The notes below the pieces were generated by a model. The model made no database searches, was not told the DNA's origin, and worked only from the letters and a program-made list of their open reading frames with translations. This document shows, one piece after another, positions 16,308-25,068 of a stretch of 64,000 nucleotides of DNA. The stretch's first letter is position 1; each line of letters begins with the position of its first letter. Both the position numbers and the translations under genes were made by a program. The stretch comes from Rikenella sp031549665 (lineage in GTDB: Bacteria > Bacteroidota > Bacteroidia > Bacteroidales > Rikenellaceae): assembly GCA_031549665.1 (NCBI GenBank), contig JAVBPJ010000015.1:18328-82327 (forward strand), read 5' to 3'.

Positions 16308-17612
16308 CTATTTGCGATAGATTTTGGTGTACCCGTAAATGGCTTCGTCGCCCAACTCCTCTTCGATACGGAGCAGTTGGTTGTACTTGGCCATGCGGTC
16401 GGAACGGCTCATCGAACCGGTTTTGATCTGGCCCGAGTTGGTCGCCACGGCGATGTCGGCGATGGTCGAATCCTCGGTTTCGCCCGAACGGTGCGAAGTT
16501 ACGCTGGTGTAACCGGCGCGGTGGGCCATTTCAATGGCGTCGAGGGTTTCGGTCAACGAACCGATTTGGTTCACTTTGATCAGAATCGAGTTGGCACAAC
16601 CCATTTCGATCCCTTTCTTGAGGAACTCAACGTTGGTTACGAACAGGTCGTCGCCCACCAACTGGCATTTGTCGCCCAGTTTGTCGGTAAGCAACTTCCA
16701 GCCGTCCCAGTCGTTTTCGCCCATGCCGTCTTCGATCGAGTCGATGGGGTAATTGGCCACCAGTCCTTCGAGGAAGGCCACCTGTTCGGCCGAGTTTCGT
16801 TTGGCGCCTTGGGGGCCTTCGAATTTGGTGTAGTCGTAGATTCCGTCTTTGAAGAATTCGGACGAAGCGCAGTCGAGGCCGATCGATACGTCGCCGCCTT
16901 CGCTCTTGCGACCGGGTTTGTAGCCGGCGTTTTTGATGGCTTGGATGATCGATTCGAGGGCGTCTTCGGTGCCTTTGAGCGCGGGAGCGAATCCTCCTTC
17001 ATCGCCCACGGCGGTGCTGAGGTTGCGGTCGTGCAATACTTTTTTGAGCGAGTGGAACACTTCGGCTCCCATGCGCAGCCCTTCTTTGAACGAGGCGGCG
17101 CCCACGGGGCGAATCATGAATTCCTGGAAGGCGATCGGGGCGTCGGAGTGCGACCCGCCGTTGATGATGTTCATCATCGGAACGGGGAGGGTTTTGGCGT
17201 TCGCTCCGCCGATGTAACGGTACAGGGGCACTTGCAGGTAATCGGCGGCGGCTTTGGCTACGGCCAGCGATACGCCGAGGATGGCGTTGGCGCCGAGGTT
17301 GCTTTTGGTGCTGGTGCCGTCCATTGCGATCATGGTTTTGTCGATGCCGACTTGGTCGGTTACGAGCATCCCTACGATCTCTTTAGCGATCACTTCGTTG
17401 ACGTTTTGAACGGCTTTCAGAACGCCTTTGCCGAGGTAGCGGCCTTTGTCTCCGTCGCGGAGTTCGAGGGCTTCGTTTTCGCCGGTCGATGCTCCCGAGG
17501 GTACGGCTGCACGGCCGAAAGCGCCGCTGGCGGTCAATACTTCGACTTCGATGGTGGGATTACCGCGCGAGTCGATGATCTCGCGGGCGTGTACGCTGAT
17601 GATTTGTCCCAT
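16308..17612 (-). CDS. eno: Enolase
   Basis: Converts 2-phosphoglycerate to phosphoenolpyruvate in glycolysis; a Mg2+-dependent cytoplasmic dimer. 434 residues, full length. Landmarks are IIDSRGNPTIEVEV near the N-terminus, GDEGGFAPAL (catalytic Glu loop), SIEDGMGENDWDGW (metal ligands), and SHRSGETEDSTIAD, the enolase signature. It starts 30 bp after rplQ with no terminator or clear promoter between, so it is probably transcribed at the tail of the alpha operon. Confidence 0.98.
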   Translation of the reverse strand: MGQIISVHAREIIDSRGNPTIEVEVLTASGAFGRAAVPSGASTGENEALELRDGDKGRYLGKGVLKAVQNVNEVIAKEIVGMLVTDQVGIDKTMIAMDGTSTKSNLGANAILGVSLAVAKAAADYLQVPLYRYIGGANAKTLPVPMMNIINGGSHSDAPIAFQEFMIRPVGAASFKEGLRMGAEVFHSLKKVLHDRNLSTAVGDEGGFAPALKGTEDALESIIQAIKNAGYKPGRKSEGGDVSIGLDCASSEFFKDGIYDYTKFEGPQGAKRNSAEQVAFLEGLVANYPIDSIEDGMGENDWDGWKLLTDKLGDKCQLVGDDLFVTNVEFLKKGIEMGCANSILIKVNQIGSLTETLDAIEMAHRAGYTSVTSHRSGETEDSTIADIAVATNSGQIKTGSMSRSDRMAKYNQLLRIEEELGDEAIYGYTKIYRK

Positions 17613-17642
17613 GGTTGGTTCTTTGTATTTTTTCGTGGTTGA

Positions 17643-18206
17643 TTACTCTGCTTTTTCCTCTTCAACGGCGGCGGGAACCTCTTCGGTTACCGCTTCGGCC
17701 GCTGCTGCGGGGGCCTCTTCCTCTGCGGGAGCGGCTGCTTCGGCAACGGGTGCGGCGGGTTTGGCTGCGGGCTTGGCGGCTGCGGCACCCGATCCGGCGC
17801 GGCGGGTCTTGGGTTTAGCGGCGGCTTTTTTCTCGGTCGAGTAGGTTTCGTTGAAGTCGACCAGTTCGATGAAGCACATCTCCGAGGCGTCGCCTGCACG
17901 GAAGCCGGTTTTCAGGATACGGGTGTATCCGCCGGGACGGTCGGCGATCTTGGGGGCGATTTCGCGGAAGAGTTCAGTGACGGCCTCTTTGCTTTTGAGG
18001 TAGCTGAACACCATCCGGCGCGAGTGGGTGGTATCTTCTTTCGATTTGGTCACCAGGGGCTCGACGTAGGTGCGCAGGGCTTTGGCTTTGGCCACGGTGG
18101 TTTTAATCCGTTTGTGCAGGATCAGCGAGGCGGCCATGTTGGCCATCAGTGCTTTGCGGTGCGAGGCCTGACGACCCAGGTGGTTGATGGTTCTATTGTG
18201 TCTCAT
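17643..18206 (-). CDS. rplQ: 50S ribosomal protein L17 with long acidic tail
   Basis: 187 residues. The first about 115 are canonical L17 (MRHNRTINHLGRQASHRKAL, and TRILKTGFRAGDASEMCFIELVD), located at the polypeptide exit tunnel. The last about 60 residues are a low-complexity Ala/Pro/Glu/Val tail with net negative charge. Such extensions are seen in Bacteroidota L17, but their role is unknown. It lies 9 bp after rpoA. Confidence 0.97.
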   Translation of the reverse strand: MRHNRTINHLGRQASHRKALMANMAASLILHKRIKTTVAKAKALRTYVEPLVTKSKEDTTHSRRMVFSYLKSKEAVTELFREIAPKIADRPGGYTRILKTGFRAGDASEMCFIELVDFNETYSTEKKAAAKPKTRRAGSGAAAAKPAAKPAAPVAEAAAPAEEEAPAAAAEAVTEEVPAAVEEEKAE

Positions 18207-18215
18207 GGGGTAGAA

Positions 18216-19211
18216 TTACTCTTTGTCTAATTTGTACTTGGCGACTTCCATTCCGAAGTGCAGGTTCAGGTTGGTCAGCAGTTCGTCGAGTTCGGCGAGC
18301 GATTTTTTCCCGAAATTGCGGAATTTGAGCAGGTCGCTGCGTTGGAAGCGTACCAGATCGCCGATGGTTTCCACTTCGGCTGCTTTGAGGCAGTTCAGCG
18401 CACGTACCGAAAGGTCTTGTTCGCCGAGTTTGCTCTTGAGCAGTTGACGCATGTGGATGATGTTCTCGTCGAACTCTTCCCCGGCAACCTGTTCTTCGCT
18501 GTCGACGGTGATTTTTTCGTCGGAGAAGAGCATGAAGTGGAAGATCAGGATCTTGGCGGCCTCTTTCAGGGCGTCCTTGGGGTGGACCGATCCGTCGGTG
18601 GTGATCTCGATGGTCAGTTTTTCGTAGTCGGTTTTTTGCTCTACGCGGTAGTTGTCGACAACGTATTTGACGTTTTTGATCGGGGTGTGGATCGAATCGA
18701 TGGGCAGCAGGCCGATGGGGACGTCCACTACGGGACGGTTCTCTTCGGCGGGTACGTATCCGCGGCCTTTACCGATGGTCAACTCCATTTGGAATTTGGT
18801 ACCGGGTTCGAGGCGGCAGATCAACTGCTCGGGATTCAGTACTTTGAATCCGCTCATGTGGTTCGAAAAATAGCCGGCCGTAAGTTCGGTAACTCCCGAT
18901 ACGTTGATGGTTACTTTTTCGCGTTCGATGTTTTGGGCAGTTTGAACCAAACGTACTTGTTTGAGGTTCAGGATGATTTCTATCATCTCTTCCATCACTC
19001 CGGGGATGGAAGCAAACTCGTGATCGACTCCGGCCACCTGGACGGTGGTGATGGCGTAACCTTCGAGCGATGATAGGAGTATTCGACGGAGTGCATTGCC
19101 CACGGTAATCCCGAAACCGGGCTCCAGCGGACGGAATTCGAACCGTCCGAAGGTCGCCGTAGATTCCAGCATGATTACTCTGTCGGGCTTTTGGAATGCT
19201 AAGATGGCCAT
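18216..19211 (-). CDS. rpoA: RNA polymerase alpha subunit
   Basis: 331 residues with an N-terminal dimerisation domain (FRPLEPGFGITVGNALRRILLSS-type block) and a C-terminal DNA-binding domain (SVRALNCLKAAEVETIGDLV, FRNFGKKSLAELDELL). Platform for RNA polymerase assembly and target of UP elements and activators. It lies between rpsD and rplQ, the standard alpha-operon order. The start at 19211 (MAILAFQKPDRV) has the usual Bacteroidota N-terminus. Confidence 0.98.
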   Translation of the reverse strand: MAILAFQKPDRVIMLESTATFGRFEFRPLEPGFGITVGNALRRILLSSLEGYAITTVQVAGVDHEFASIPGVMEEMIEIILNLKQVRLVQTAQNIEREKVTINVSGVTELTAGYFSNHMSGFKVLNPEQLICRLEPGTKFQMELTIGKGRGYVPAEENRPVVDVPIGLLPIDSIHTPIKNVKYVVDNYRVEQKTDYEKLTIEITTDGSVHPKDALKEAAKILIFHFMLFSDEKITVDSEEQVAGEEFDENIIHMRQLLKSKLGEQDLSVRALNCLKAAEVETIGDLVRFQRSDLLKFRNFGKKSLAELDELLTNLNLHFGMEVAKYKLDKE

Positions 19212-19238
19212 TGTGTTTACTCCTCGAGGTTTTAGGGG

Positions 19239-19847
19239 TTATTTTGAATACAATTCGACGATCAACTGCTCGTTGATGTTTTCGGGGATGTCGGCCCGTT
19301 CGGGGCGTTGCAGGAATTTCCCTGCCAACAGGGCGCCGTCCCAGTCGAGCCAGCCGTAGCGGCTGCGCTGGTTGCCGGCAACCGACTCCTGAATCACTTC
19401 GAGGGCTTTCGATTTTTCTCGAACAGCCACCACCTGGCCGGGTTTTACCTGGTAGGAGGGGATGTTCACCACCTCGCCGCCTACGGTGATGTGGCGGTGG
19501 GATACCAACTGACGGGCGGCCGACCGGGTGGGGGCAATGCCCAAACGGTATACGACGTTGTCCAAGCGGCTTTCGAGCAGTTGCAACAGCACTTCACCGG
19601 TAACTCCGCCCGCGCGTTCGGCGGTTTCGAAGGTGAGGCGGAATTGCTTTTCGAGCATGCCGTAGATGGCTTTGGCTTTTTGTTTTTCTTTCAACTGTAC
19701 GCCGTATTCGGATACTTTCTTACGACGACGGTTGAGTCCGTGTTGTCCGGGGGGGTAGTTTTTCTTTTCGTACGATTTATCGGCGCCGAAGATGGGTTCT
19801 CCAAACTTGCGGGCGATTTTGGTTTTTGGTCCTGTATAACGTGCCAT
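19239..19847 (-). CDS. rpsD: 30S ribosomal protein S4
   Basis: 202 residues. The N-terminus MARYTGPKTKIARKFGEPIF lacks the zinc-binding cysteines of the C+ form. The S4 RNA-binding domain is seen at LESRLDNVVYRLGIAPTRSAARQLVSHRHI. It is an early-binding 16S rRNA protein at the 5' domain and, in many bacteria, the autogenous repressor of the alpha operon. Confidence 0.98.
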   Translation of the reverse strand: MARYTGPKTKIARKFGEPIFGADKSYEKKNYPPGQHGLNRRRKKVSEYGVQLKEKQKAKAIYGMLEKQFRLTFETAERAGGVTGEVLLQLLESRLDNVVYRLGIAPTRSAARQLVSHRHITVGGEVVNIPSYQVKPGQVVAVREKSKALEVIQESVAGNQRSRYGWLDWDGALLAGKFLQRPERADIPENINEQLIVELYSK

Positions 19848-19950
19848 GTATGGTTTTCTTTAAGATTGGTTTGTTGTTTCTCCTTCTTCTGAGGGCGAAC
19901 GTGCGGGGGCCTTTCCTGTGTCGCGGAGGGCTCTCGCTTTCACCGCTGCA

Positions 19951-20337
19951 TTACACGCGGCGGCGTGCCGGAGGACGGCAACCGTTGTGGGGAAGGGGGG
20001 TAACGTCGATGATTTCGATGACTTCGATACCGGCTCCGTTGATGGTACGGATGGCGGACTCGCGGCCCGATCCGGGACCTTTCACGTATACTTTCACCTT
20101 ACGCAATCCAAGGTCGTAGGCTACTTTCGCGCAGTCCTGTGCGGCGGTCTGTGCGGCGTAGGGGGTGTTTTTCTTCGACCCGCGGAATCCCATTTTACCG
20201 GCGGAACTCCAGCTGATCACTTCGCCACGGCCGTTCGCCAACGTAACAATGACGTTGTTGAAGGTGGAGTGGATGTGTGCCTGACCAAGTGCGTCGACTT
20301 TAACGACTTTCTTTTTGGTGGTGGTCTTTTTTGCCAT
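19951..20337 (-). CDS. rpsK: 30S ribosomal protein S11
   Basis: 128 residues: GQAHIHSTFNNVIVTLAN, the SSAGKMGFRGSKKNTPYAAQ block and the conserved end THNGCRPP-like (PLPHNGCRPPARRRV). Part of the 30S platform near the mRNA exit. It is separated from rpsD by about 100 bp that shows no gene, and lies 15 bp after rpsM. Confidence 0.97.
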   Translation of the reverse strand: MAKKTTTKKKVVKVDALGQAHIHSTFNNVIVTLANGRGEVISWSSAGKMGFRGSKKNTPYAAQTAAQDCAKVAYDLGLRKVKVYVKGPGSGRESAIRTINGAGIEVIEIIDVTPLPHNGCRPPARRRV

Positions 20338-20352
20338 ACTGTTACCTATTTA

Positions 20353-20733
20353 TTACTTGGTTGCTTTTTTCTTGTTTGCGACTGTTTTCTTGCGGCCTTT
20401 GCGGGTACGGGCGTTGTTCTTGGTGCTTTGACCGCGCACGGGCAGACCGATCCGGTGGCGTATGCCGCGGTAGCAGCCAATGTCCATCAGGCGCTTGATG
20501 TTGAGCTGGATGGTCGAACGGAGCTCGCCTTCCACGCGGATGCCGGCTTCGGCAATGGCGTTACGGATGGCGTTTATCTGGGTGTCGTTCCAGTCTTTTA
20601 CTTTAACGTTTTGGTCGATGCCGGCTTTGTCGAGCAGCATCGCAGCGGTGCTACGGCCAACGCCGTAGATGTAGGTGAGGCCGATGACGCCTCGCTTGTT
20701 TTTGGGTAAGTCTACTCCGACTATACGTGCCAT
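20353..20733 (-). CDS. rpsM: 30S ribosomal protein S13
   Basis: 126 residues: MARIVGVDLPKNKRGVIGLTYIYGVG, then the conserved YRGIRHRIGLPVRGQSTKNN with the lysine-rich tail that reaches the P-site tRNA. 30S head protein contacting 50S bridges B1a/B1b. It starts about 40 bp after rpmJ. Confidence 0.98.
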   Translation of the reverse strand: MARIVGVDLPKNKRGVIGLTYIYGVGRSTAAMLLDKAGIDQNVKVKDWNDTQINAIRNAIAEAGIRVEGELRSTIQLNIKRLMDIGCYRGIRHRIGLPVRGQSTKNNARTRKGRKKTVANKKKATK

Positions 20734-20773
20734 ATGGTTCTCTTTTTGCTTTTGTTAGTAAGTTGGATGAAGG

Positions 20774-20890
20774 TTACCCCTGACGCATTTTGAGTTTAGG
20801 GTTCTTTTTGCAGATGACGTACAGACGTCCCTTGCGCTTCACGATTTTGCAGTCTTCGCTGCGTTTTTTGATGGAGGCTCTAACTTTCAT
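20774..20890 (-). CDS. rpmJ: 50S ribosomal protein L36, partly zinc-less
   Basis: 38 residues, MKVRASIKKRSEDCKIVKRK and onward, ending KMRQG. The zinc-type protein uses three Cys and one His. Here the first Cys is Ser11 and the His is Leu33, while Cys14 and Cys27 remain, an intermediate between C+ and C- forms. It sits between infA and rpsM as expected. A roughly 110-bp spacer to infA holds no other gene. Confidence 0.96.
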   Translation of the reverse strand: MKVRASIKKRSEDCKIVKRKGRLYVICKKNPKLKMRQG

Positions 20891-20999
20891 GGTTGTTTCT
20901 GTGTTTCTTGTCCGGGTGGGTTTTCCTTTCTGTCGACCCTGCTCGCCCGGGGGCGGGTCGGGGCGTAAAAAGGGGGCGCTACTCAACGGGCCGCGGGGC

Positions 21000-21218
21000 C
21001 TATTTGTAGCGGAATGAGATGCGGCCCTTCGACAGGTCGTAGGGGGACATCTCGACTTTCACTTTATCGCCGGGTAGGATTTTGATGTAGTGCATCCGCA
21101 TCTTGCCGGAGATGTGTGCGGTGATCACGTGGCCGTTGTCCAGCTCCACGCGGAACATGGCGTTGGAGAGGGCTTCGATGATCGTTCCGTCTTTTTCGAT
21201 TGCAGCTTGTTTGGCCAT
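21000..21218 (-). CDS. infA: Translation initiation factor IF-1
   Basis: 72 residues, a single S1-type OB fold: MAKQAAIEKDGTIIEALSNA, then the FRVELDNGHVITAHISGKMR block and DKVKVEMSPYDLSKGRISFR. It occupies the A site of the 30S subunit during initiation. The ATG at 21218 was chosen because it gives the universal 72-residue length; the frame is open upstream without homology. Confidence 0.97.
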   Translation of the reverse strand: MAKQAAIEKDGTIIEALSNAMFRVELDNGHVITAHISGKMRMHYIKILPGDKVKVEMSPYDLSKGRISFRYK

Positions 21219-21311
21219 TAAATGGGTTTTAACGGTTTCTTTTCCGCTCTCGTCTTCGTGGTCGGCCAACCTCGTAATGGGTTGTTGCGCGCCGCTGCTG
21301 ACCGGAGTGGA

Positions 21312-22079
21312 TTAGCTTGGGCTTTCGATATACGCAAACGTGGAGAGGGGGTCGGGGCCTGCTTCGGTTACCGCTACGGCGAACTCGAAGTGGGCTGAGG
21401 GTTGACGGTCGGCGGTTCTGGTGGTCCAACCGTCTTTTTCAAAGATTATGACTCGGGTTCCGAGGTTCACCATCGGTTCGATGCAGATCACCGTGCCGGC
21501 TTTCAGCCGGGGGCCGCTCCCCTGCCGCCCGTAGTTGGGCACTTGGGGGTCTTCGTGGAGCGATCGGCCGAGGCCGTGCCCTACGAGTTCGCGGACGATG
21601 GTCATACCGTGTTGCTCTACGTGGCTCTGAACGGCGTGCGAGATATCTCCCACGCGGTTGCCGGGCCGGGCCTGTGCGACACCTTTATAAAGAGCTTCCT
21701 TGGTCACTTCGAGCAGCTCGCGGGTGCGAGGCGCTATTTCACCTACTGCGAATGTGTAGGCCGAGTCACCATGAAAACCGTTCATAATTGCGCCGCAGTC
21801 TACCGAGACAATGTCTCCTTCCTGCAGGGCGTAGTCCGAGGGAATCCCGTGTACCACCTGCTCGTTAACTGACGTGCAGAGGGTTGCGGGGAATCCGCCA
21901 TATCCTTTGAAACCCGGGATCGCTCCGTGCGAACGGATAAACTCTTCGGCCACGCGGTCCAACTCTCGGGTTGTAACGCCGGGGCGTATGAGCGTACCCA
22001 CCAGGGCGAGTGTTTTGCACACCAGCTGGTTGCTTGCGCGGATCAGTTCGATCTCCTCTGGGGTTTTCAGGTATATCAT
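21312..22079 (-). CDS. map: Type I methionine aminopeptidase
   Basis: 255 residues. Removes initiator methionine from nascent proteins; binuclear metal enzyme of the pita-bread fold. Metal ligands are visible in GDIVSVDCGAIMNGFHGD (two Asp), the VGHGLGRSLHEDP block (His) and ICIEPMVNLG and onward (Glu). The conserved substrate His lies in STSVNEQVVHGIPS-like CTSVNEQVVHGIPSD. Its position between secY and infA is the standard place in Bacteroidota and Firmicutes. Confidence 0.97.
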   Translation of the reverse strand: MIYLKTPEEIELIRASNQLVCKTLALVGTLIRPGVTTRELDRVAEEFIRSHGAIPGFKGYGGFPATLCTSVNEQVVHGIPSDYALQEGDIVSVDCGAIMNGFHGDSAYTFAVGEIAPRTRELLEVTKEALYKGVAQARPGNRVGDISHAVQSHVEQHGMTIVRELVGHGLGRSLHEDPQVPNYGRQGSGPRLKAGTVICIEPMVNLGTRVIIFEKDGWTTRTADRQPSAHFEFAVAVTEAGPDPLSTFAYIESPS

Positions 22080-22176
22080 GTATATAAAAGAACTCTTTTT
22101 TCTTCGGGGGCTTTGGGGCTTTATCCTCGTCGGGACGGAAGGGGTTGTCTCTTCCGTCCCAACGGTGGATAGGGGC

Positions 22177-23508
22177 TTAGCCTTGGCGGCCTTTCAGCCG
22201 GCCGCTTTTCATCAGTCCGTCGTAGTGGCGCAGCAGCAGGTGGCTTTCGATCTGTTGCAGGGTATCGAGCACAACGCCGACCAGGATCAGCAGCGAGGTC
22301 CCGCCGTAGAAGAGGGCGAACTGGCTGTCGATGCCGATCAGGTGGGCTCCTACGGGGAGGATGGCGATCAGGGCCAGGGCGATCGACCCGGGAAGGGTGA
22401 TGCGGGTCATGATCGTGTCGAGGTATTCGGCGGTTTTCTTGCCGGGTTTGATGCCGGGGATGAATCCTCCGTTGCGCTTCATGTCGTCGGCCATCTGGTT
22501 GGTGTTGATGGTCAGAGCGGTGTAGAAGTAGGTGAAGGCCATTACCAGGATGGCGAAGATGAAGTTGTACCAGAATCCGTACATGTTGCCGATGATGGCG
22601 GCAAAGCCCTGGGTGGTTTCGAACCGGGTAAAGATCATCGGGATCATCATCAGGGCTTGGGCGAAGATGATGGGCATTACGCCGGCTGAGTTGATCTTCA
22701 GGGGGATGTACTGACGTGTGCCGCCGTACTGTTTGTTGCCTACGATGCGCTTGGCGTACTGCACGGGGATCCGGCGGGTGGCCTGCACGATGGCGATGGT
22801 TGCGGCGAAGATCAGGAACAGGATGACCAGTTCGACGATCAGCATCACGAAGCCGCCGCCGGCGGTGGTGAAGCGGGCGTTGAGCTCGGCCAGGAAGGCG
22901 TGGGGCAAACGGGCGATGATACCGACCATGATGATCAGCGACACGCCGTTACCGATCCCTTTGTCGGTGATTTTTTCGCCGAGCCACATCACGAACATCG
23001 TTCCTGCGATCAGCACCATCATGGCGCAGAAGGTGAACAGGAATCCGGTGCCGATCACAAAGGCCGACGGGGGAAGGGTGTTCCCCATTTGCAGGTTGGC
23101 CAGGTAGGCGGGGGCTTGGATCAGCAGCACTCCGATGGTGAGGTAGCGGGTCCACTGGTTGATTTTGCGACGGCCGCTCTCTCCCTCTTTCTGCAATTTT
23201 TGGAAATAGGGGATGGCGATTCCGAGCAGCTGGATCATGATCGACGCGGAGATGTAGGGCATGATCCCGAGCGCGAAGATGGATGCGTTCGAGAAGGCTC
23301 CTCCGGAGAAGATGTCCAACAGGCCGAGGATTCCGCTCTGGGTCTGCCCCTGCAGGCCGGAGCCGATCAGGGCTTCGGGGTTGATCCCGGGCAGCACCAC
23401 AAACGTTCCCAATCGATAGATCAGCAGCACACCCAGGGTAAAGAGGATGCGCTTGCGGAGCTCTTCGATGCGGAAGATGTTGCGAATGGTTTCGATTAGT
23501 CTTTTCAT
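22177..23508 (-). CDS. secY: Preprotein translocase subunit SecY
   Basis: 443 residues with ten predicted transmembrane helices, forming the Sec channel pore. Landmarks are the N-terminal IFRIEELRKRILFTLGVLLI, plug-region GGAFSNASIFALGIMPYISASI, and the conserved cytoplasmic loop PVQYAKRIVGNKQYGGT used by SecA and ribosomes. The C-terminus ends LLLRHYDGLMKSGRLKG. It starts 3 bp after rplO. Confidence 0.98.
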   Translation of the reverse strand: MKRLIETIRNIFRIEELRKRILFTLGVLLIYRLGTFVVLPGINPEALIGSGLQGQTQSGILGLLDIFSGGAFSNASIFALGIMPYISASIMIQLLGIAIPYFQKLQKEGESGRRKINQWTRYLTIGVLLIQAPAYLANLQMGNTLPPSAFVIGTGFLFTFCAMMVLIAGTMFVMWLGEKITDKGIGNGVSLIIMVGIIARLPHAFLAELNARFTTAGGGFVMLIVELVILFLIFAATIAIVQATRRIPVQYAKRIVGNKQYGGTRQYIPLKINSAGVMPIIFAQALMMIPMIFTRFETTQGFAAIIGNMYGFWYNFIFAILVMAFTYFYTALTINTNQMADDMKRNGGFIPGIKPGKKTAEYLDTIMTRITLPGSIALALIAILPVGAHLIGIDSQFALFYGGTSLLILVGVVLDTLQQIESHLLLRHYDGLMKSGRLKGRQG

Positions 23509-23511
23509 CGC

Positions 23512-23958
23512 CTAAAGGGTTGCAACGCTTCCGCCTTGCGCTTCGATGGCCGCCTGGGCGGTTTTCGAGAAGGCGTGGGCGGTTACGTCTACTTTTTTGG
23601 TGAGGGTGCCGCTGGCGAGTACTTTCACGAGGTCGTTTTTGGAAACGAGCCCGGCGTTACGCATTTCGGCGAGTCCGATGGTGGTGAGGTTGTTCTTTTC
23701 GGCCAGGGCTTCGATCATGCCCAAACCTACGGTTTTGTAGGTTACTTTGTTGGGGTTCGAGAACCCGAACTTGGGCAGACGGCGGTGCAGGGGCATTTGT
23801 CCCCCTTCGAAACCGCGCTTGGCCGAGTAGCCTGAACGCGATTGGGCTCCTTTGTGTCCGCGTGTCGATGTTCCGCCACGTCCCGAACCTTGTCCGCGAC
23901 CGATGCGTTTTTCGCTGTGGGTCGATCCTTTTGCTGGTTTAAGATTGCTGAGATTCAT
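23512..23958 (-). CDS. rplO: 50S ribosomal protein L15
   Basis: 148 residues. MNLSNLKPAKGSTHSEKRIG begins the long Gly/Arg-rich extension (GRGQGSGRGGTSTRGHKGAQ), followed by the family signature region GFEGGQMPLHRRLPKFGF. Late assembly protein of the 50S subunit. It follows rpmD by 7 bp. Confidence 0.98.
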   Translation of the reverse strand: MNLSNLKPAKGSTHSEKRIGRGQGSGRGGTSTRGHKGAQSRSGYSAKRGFEGGQMPLHRRLPKFGFSNPNKVTYKTVGLGMIEALAEKNNLTTIGLAEMRNAGLVSKNDLVKVLASGTLTKKVDVTAHAFSKTAQAAIEAQGGSVATL

Positions 23959-23965
23959 GGCGTGG

Positions 23966-24148
23966 TTATTTTACTTCTTCGATGTGAACAAGGTGTTTTA
24001 CTTTTTCGACTTTGCCCATCAGCGCGGGGGTTACCGGGTGTTCCACGGTGTGGCGGATACGGCGCAGGCCGAGGGCGTCGAGGTTGGCTCGTTGCTGTTT
24101 CGAGGTCCCGATACGGCTTTTGGTCTGTGTTATTTTGAGTGTTGCCAT
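23966..24148 (-). CDS. rpmD: 50S ribosomal protein L30
   Basis: 60 residues, MATLKITQTKSRIGTSKQQR and onward, with the L30 pattern ALGLRRIRHTVEHPVTPALMGK. Small 23S rRNA-binding protein, in its usual place between rpsE and rplO. Confidence 0.97.
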   Translation of the reverse strand: MATLKITQTKSRIGTSKQQRANLDALGLRRIRHTVEHPVTPALMGKVEKVKHLVHIEEVK

Positions 24149-24164
24149 TGGTTCTGTTCCTTTC

Positions 24165-24683
24165 TTATCCGTTAAAGACCTTGGTGAGCGAAATGCCGCG
24201 CAGTTCGGCCACGGTGGCGGCGTCGCGCAGTTCGGAGAGGGCCAGCACGGTGGCTTTCACCAGGTTGTGCGGGTTCGACGAGCCTTTGCTTTTGGCCAGC
24301 ACGTTGTGGATGCCGACGCTCTCGAGTACGGCACGCATGGCGCCCCCTGCGATTACTCCGGTACCGACCGAGGCGGGGCGGAGCAGCACGCGCGAACCGC
24401 TGAACTTGGCGGTTTGTTCGTGGGGAATGGTTCCTTTGAGGATGGGTACTTTGATCAGGTTCTTTTTGGCGTCTTCGACTCCTTTGGCAATGGCGGAGGT
24501 TACTTCGCCCGCTTTGCCCAGACCGTAACCTACGATGCCGTTTTCGTTACCTACCACTACGATGGCGGAGAAGGTGAACGTACGGCCCCCTTTGGTTACT
24601 TTGGTCACGCGCTGGATGCTTACCAGGCGGTCTTTCAGCTCGATGTCGCTGGTGCGAACTCTTTTTATGTTGTTTACTGACAT
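24165..24683 (-). CDS. rpsE: 30S ribosomal protein S5
   Basis: 172 residues. The S5 double-stranded-RNA-binding fold has KDRLVSIQRVTKVTKGGRTF, VGYGLGKAGEV, and VGTGVIAGGAMRAVLESVGI, the central signature. S5 shapes the 30S mRNA entry site and influences decoding fidelity. It starts 13 bp after rplR. Confidence 0.98.
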   Translation of the reverse strand: MSVNNIKRVRTSDIELKDRLVSIQRVTKVTKGGRTFTFSAIVVVGNENGIVGYGLGKAGEVTSAIAKGVEDAKKNLIKVPILKGTIPHEQTAKFSGSRVLLRPASVGTGVIAGGAMRAVLESVGIHNVLAKSKGSSNPHNLVKATVLALSELRDAATVAELRGISLTKVFNG

Positions 24684-24696
24684 AGTTGTTCGTTCT

Positions 24697-25059
24697 TTAG
24701 AATTTGAGGCCGCCTTCGCGTGCTGAGTCTGCCAATTGTTTAACGCGGCCGTGGTAGAGGTATCCGTTGCGGTCGAAGGCGACGGTGGTCACTCCTTTTT
24801 CGATGGCGCGTTGTGCGATGAGTTTTCCTACCAGGGCGGCTACTTGGGTTTTGTTGAGCCCTTGGGTGTTTCCGGCTACTTCCTTGTCGGCCGAGCTGGC
24901 GGCGGCAAGGGTGGCGCCTTTCAGGTCGTCGATCACTTGGGCGTAGATCTGTTTGTTGCTCCGGTAGACGGTCAATCGGGGGGTGGCGGCGGTTCCGCTG
25001 ATGATTTTGCGGATGCGTTGTTTGATGCGGGTACGACGCTCTATCTTGGTTAGTGCCAT
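24697..25059 (-). CDS. rplR: 50S ribosomal protein L18
   Basis: 120 residues. A basic N-terminus (MALTKIERRTRIKQRIRKII) is followed by LTVYRSNKQIYAQVIDD, VAALVGKLIAQRAIEKGV and the terminal YHGRVKQLADSAREGGLKF. Binds 5S rRNA together with L5. Between rplF and rpsE in the spc order. Confidence 0.98.
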   Translation of the reverse strand: MALTKIERRTRIKQRIRKIISGTAATPRLTVYRSNKQIYAQVIDDLKGATLAAASSADKEVAGNTQGLNKTQVAALVGKLIAQRAIEKGVTTVAFDRNGYLYHGRVKQLADSAREGGLKF

Positions 25060-25068
25060 GGTCTACGA

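Noticed and set aside
19848..19950. Extra small gene between rpsD and rpsK
   Set aside because: No frame with a plausible start and conserved features; it looks like a simple spacer.
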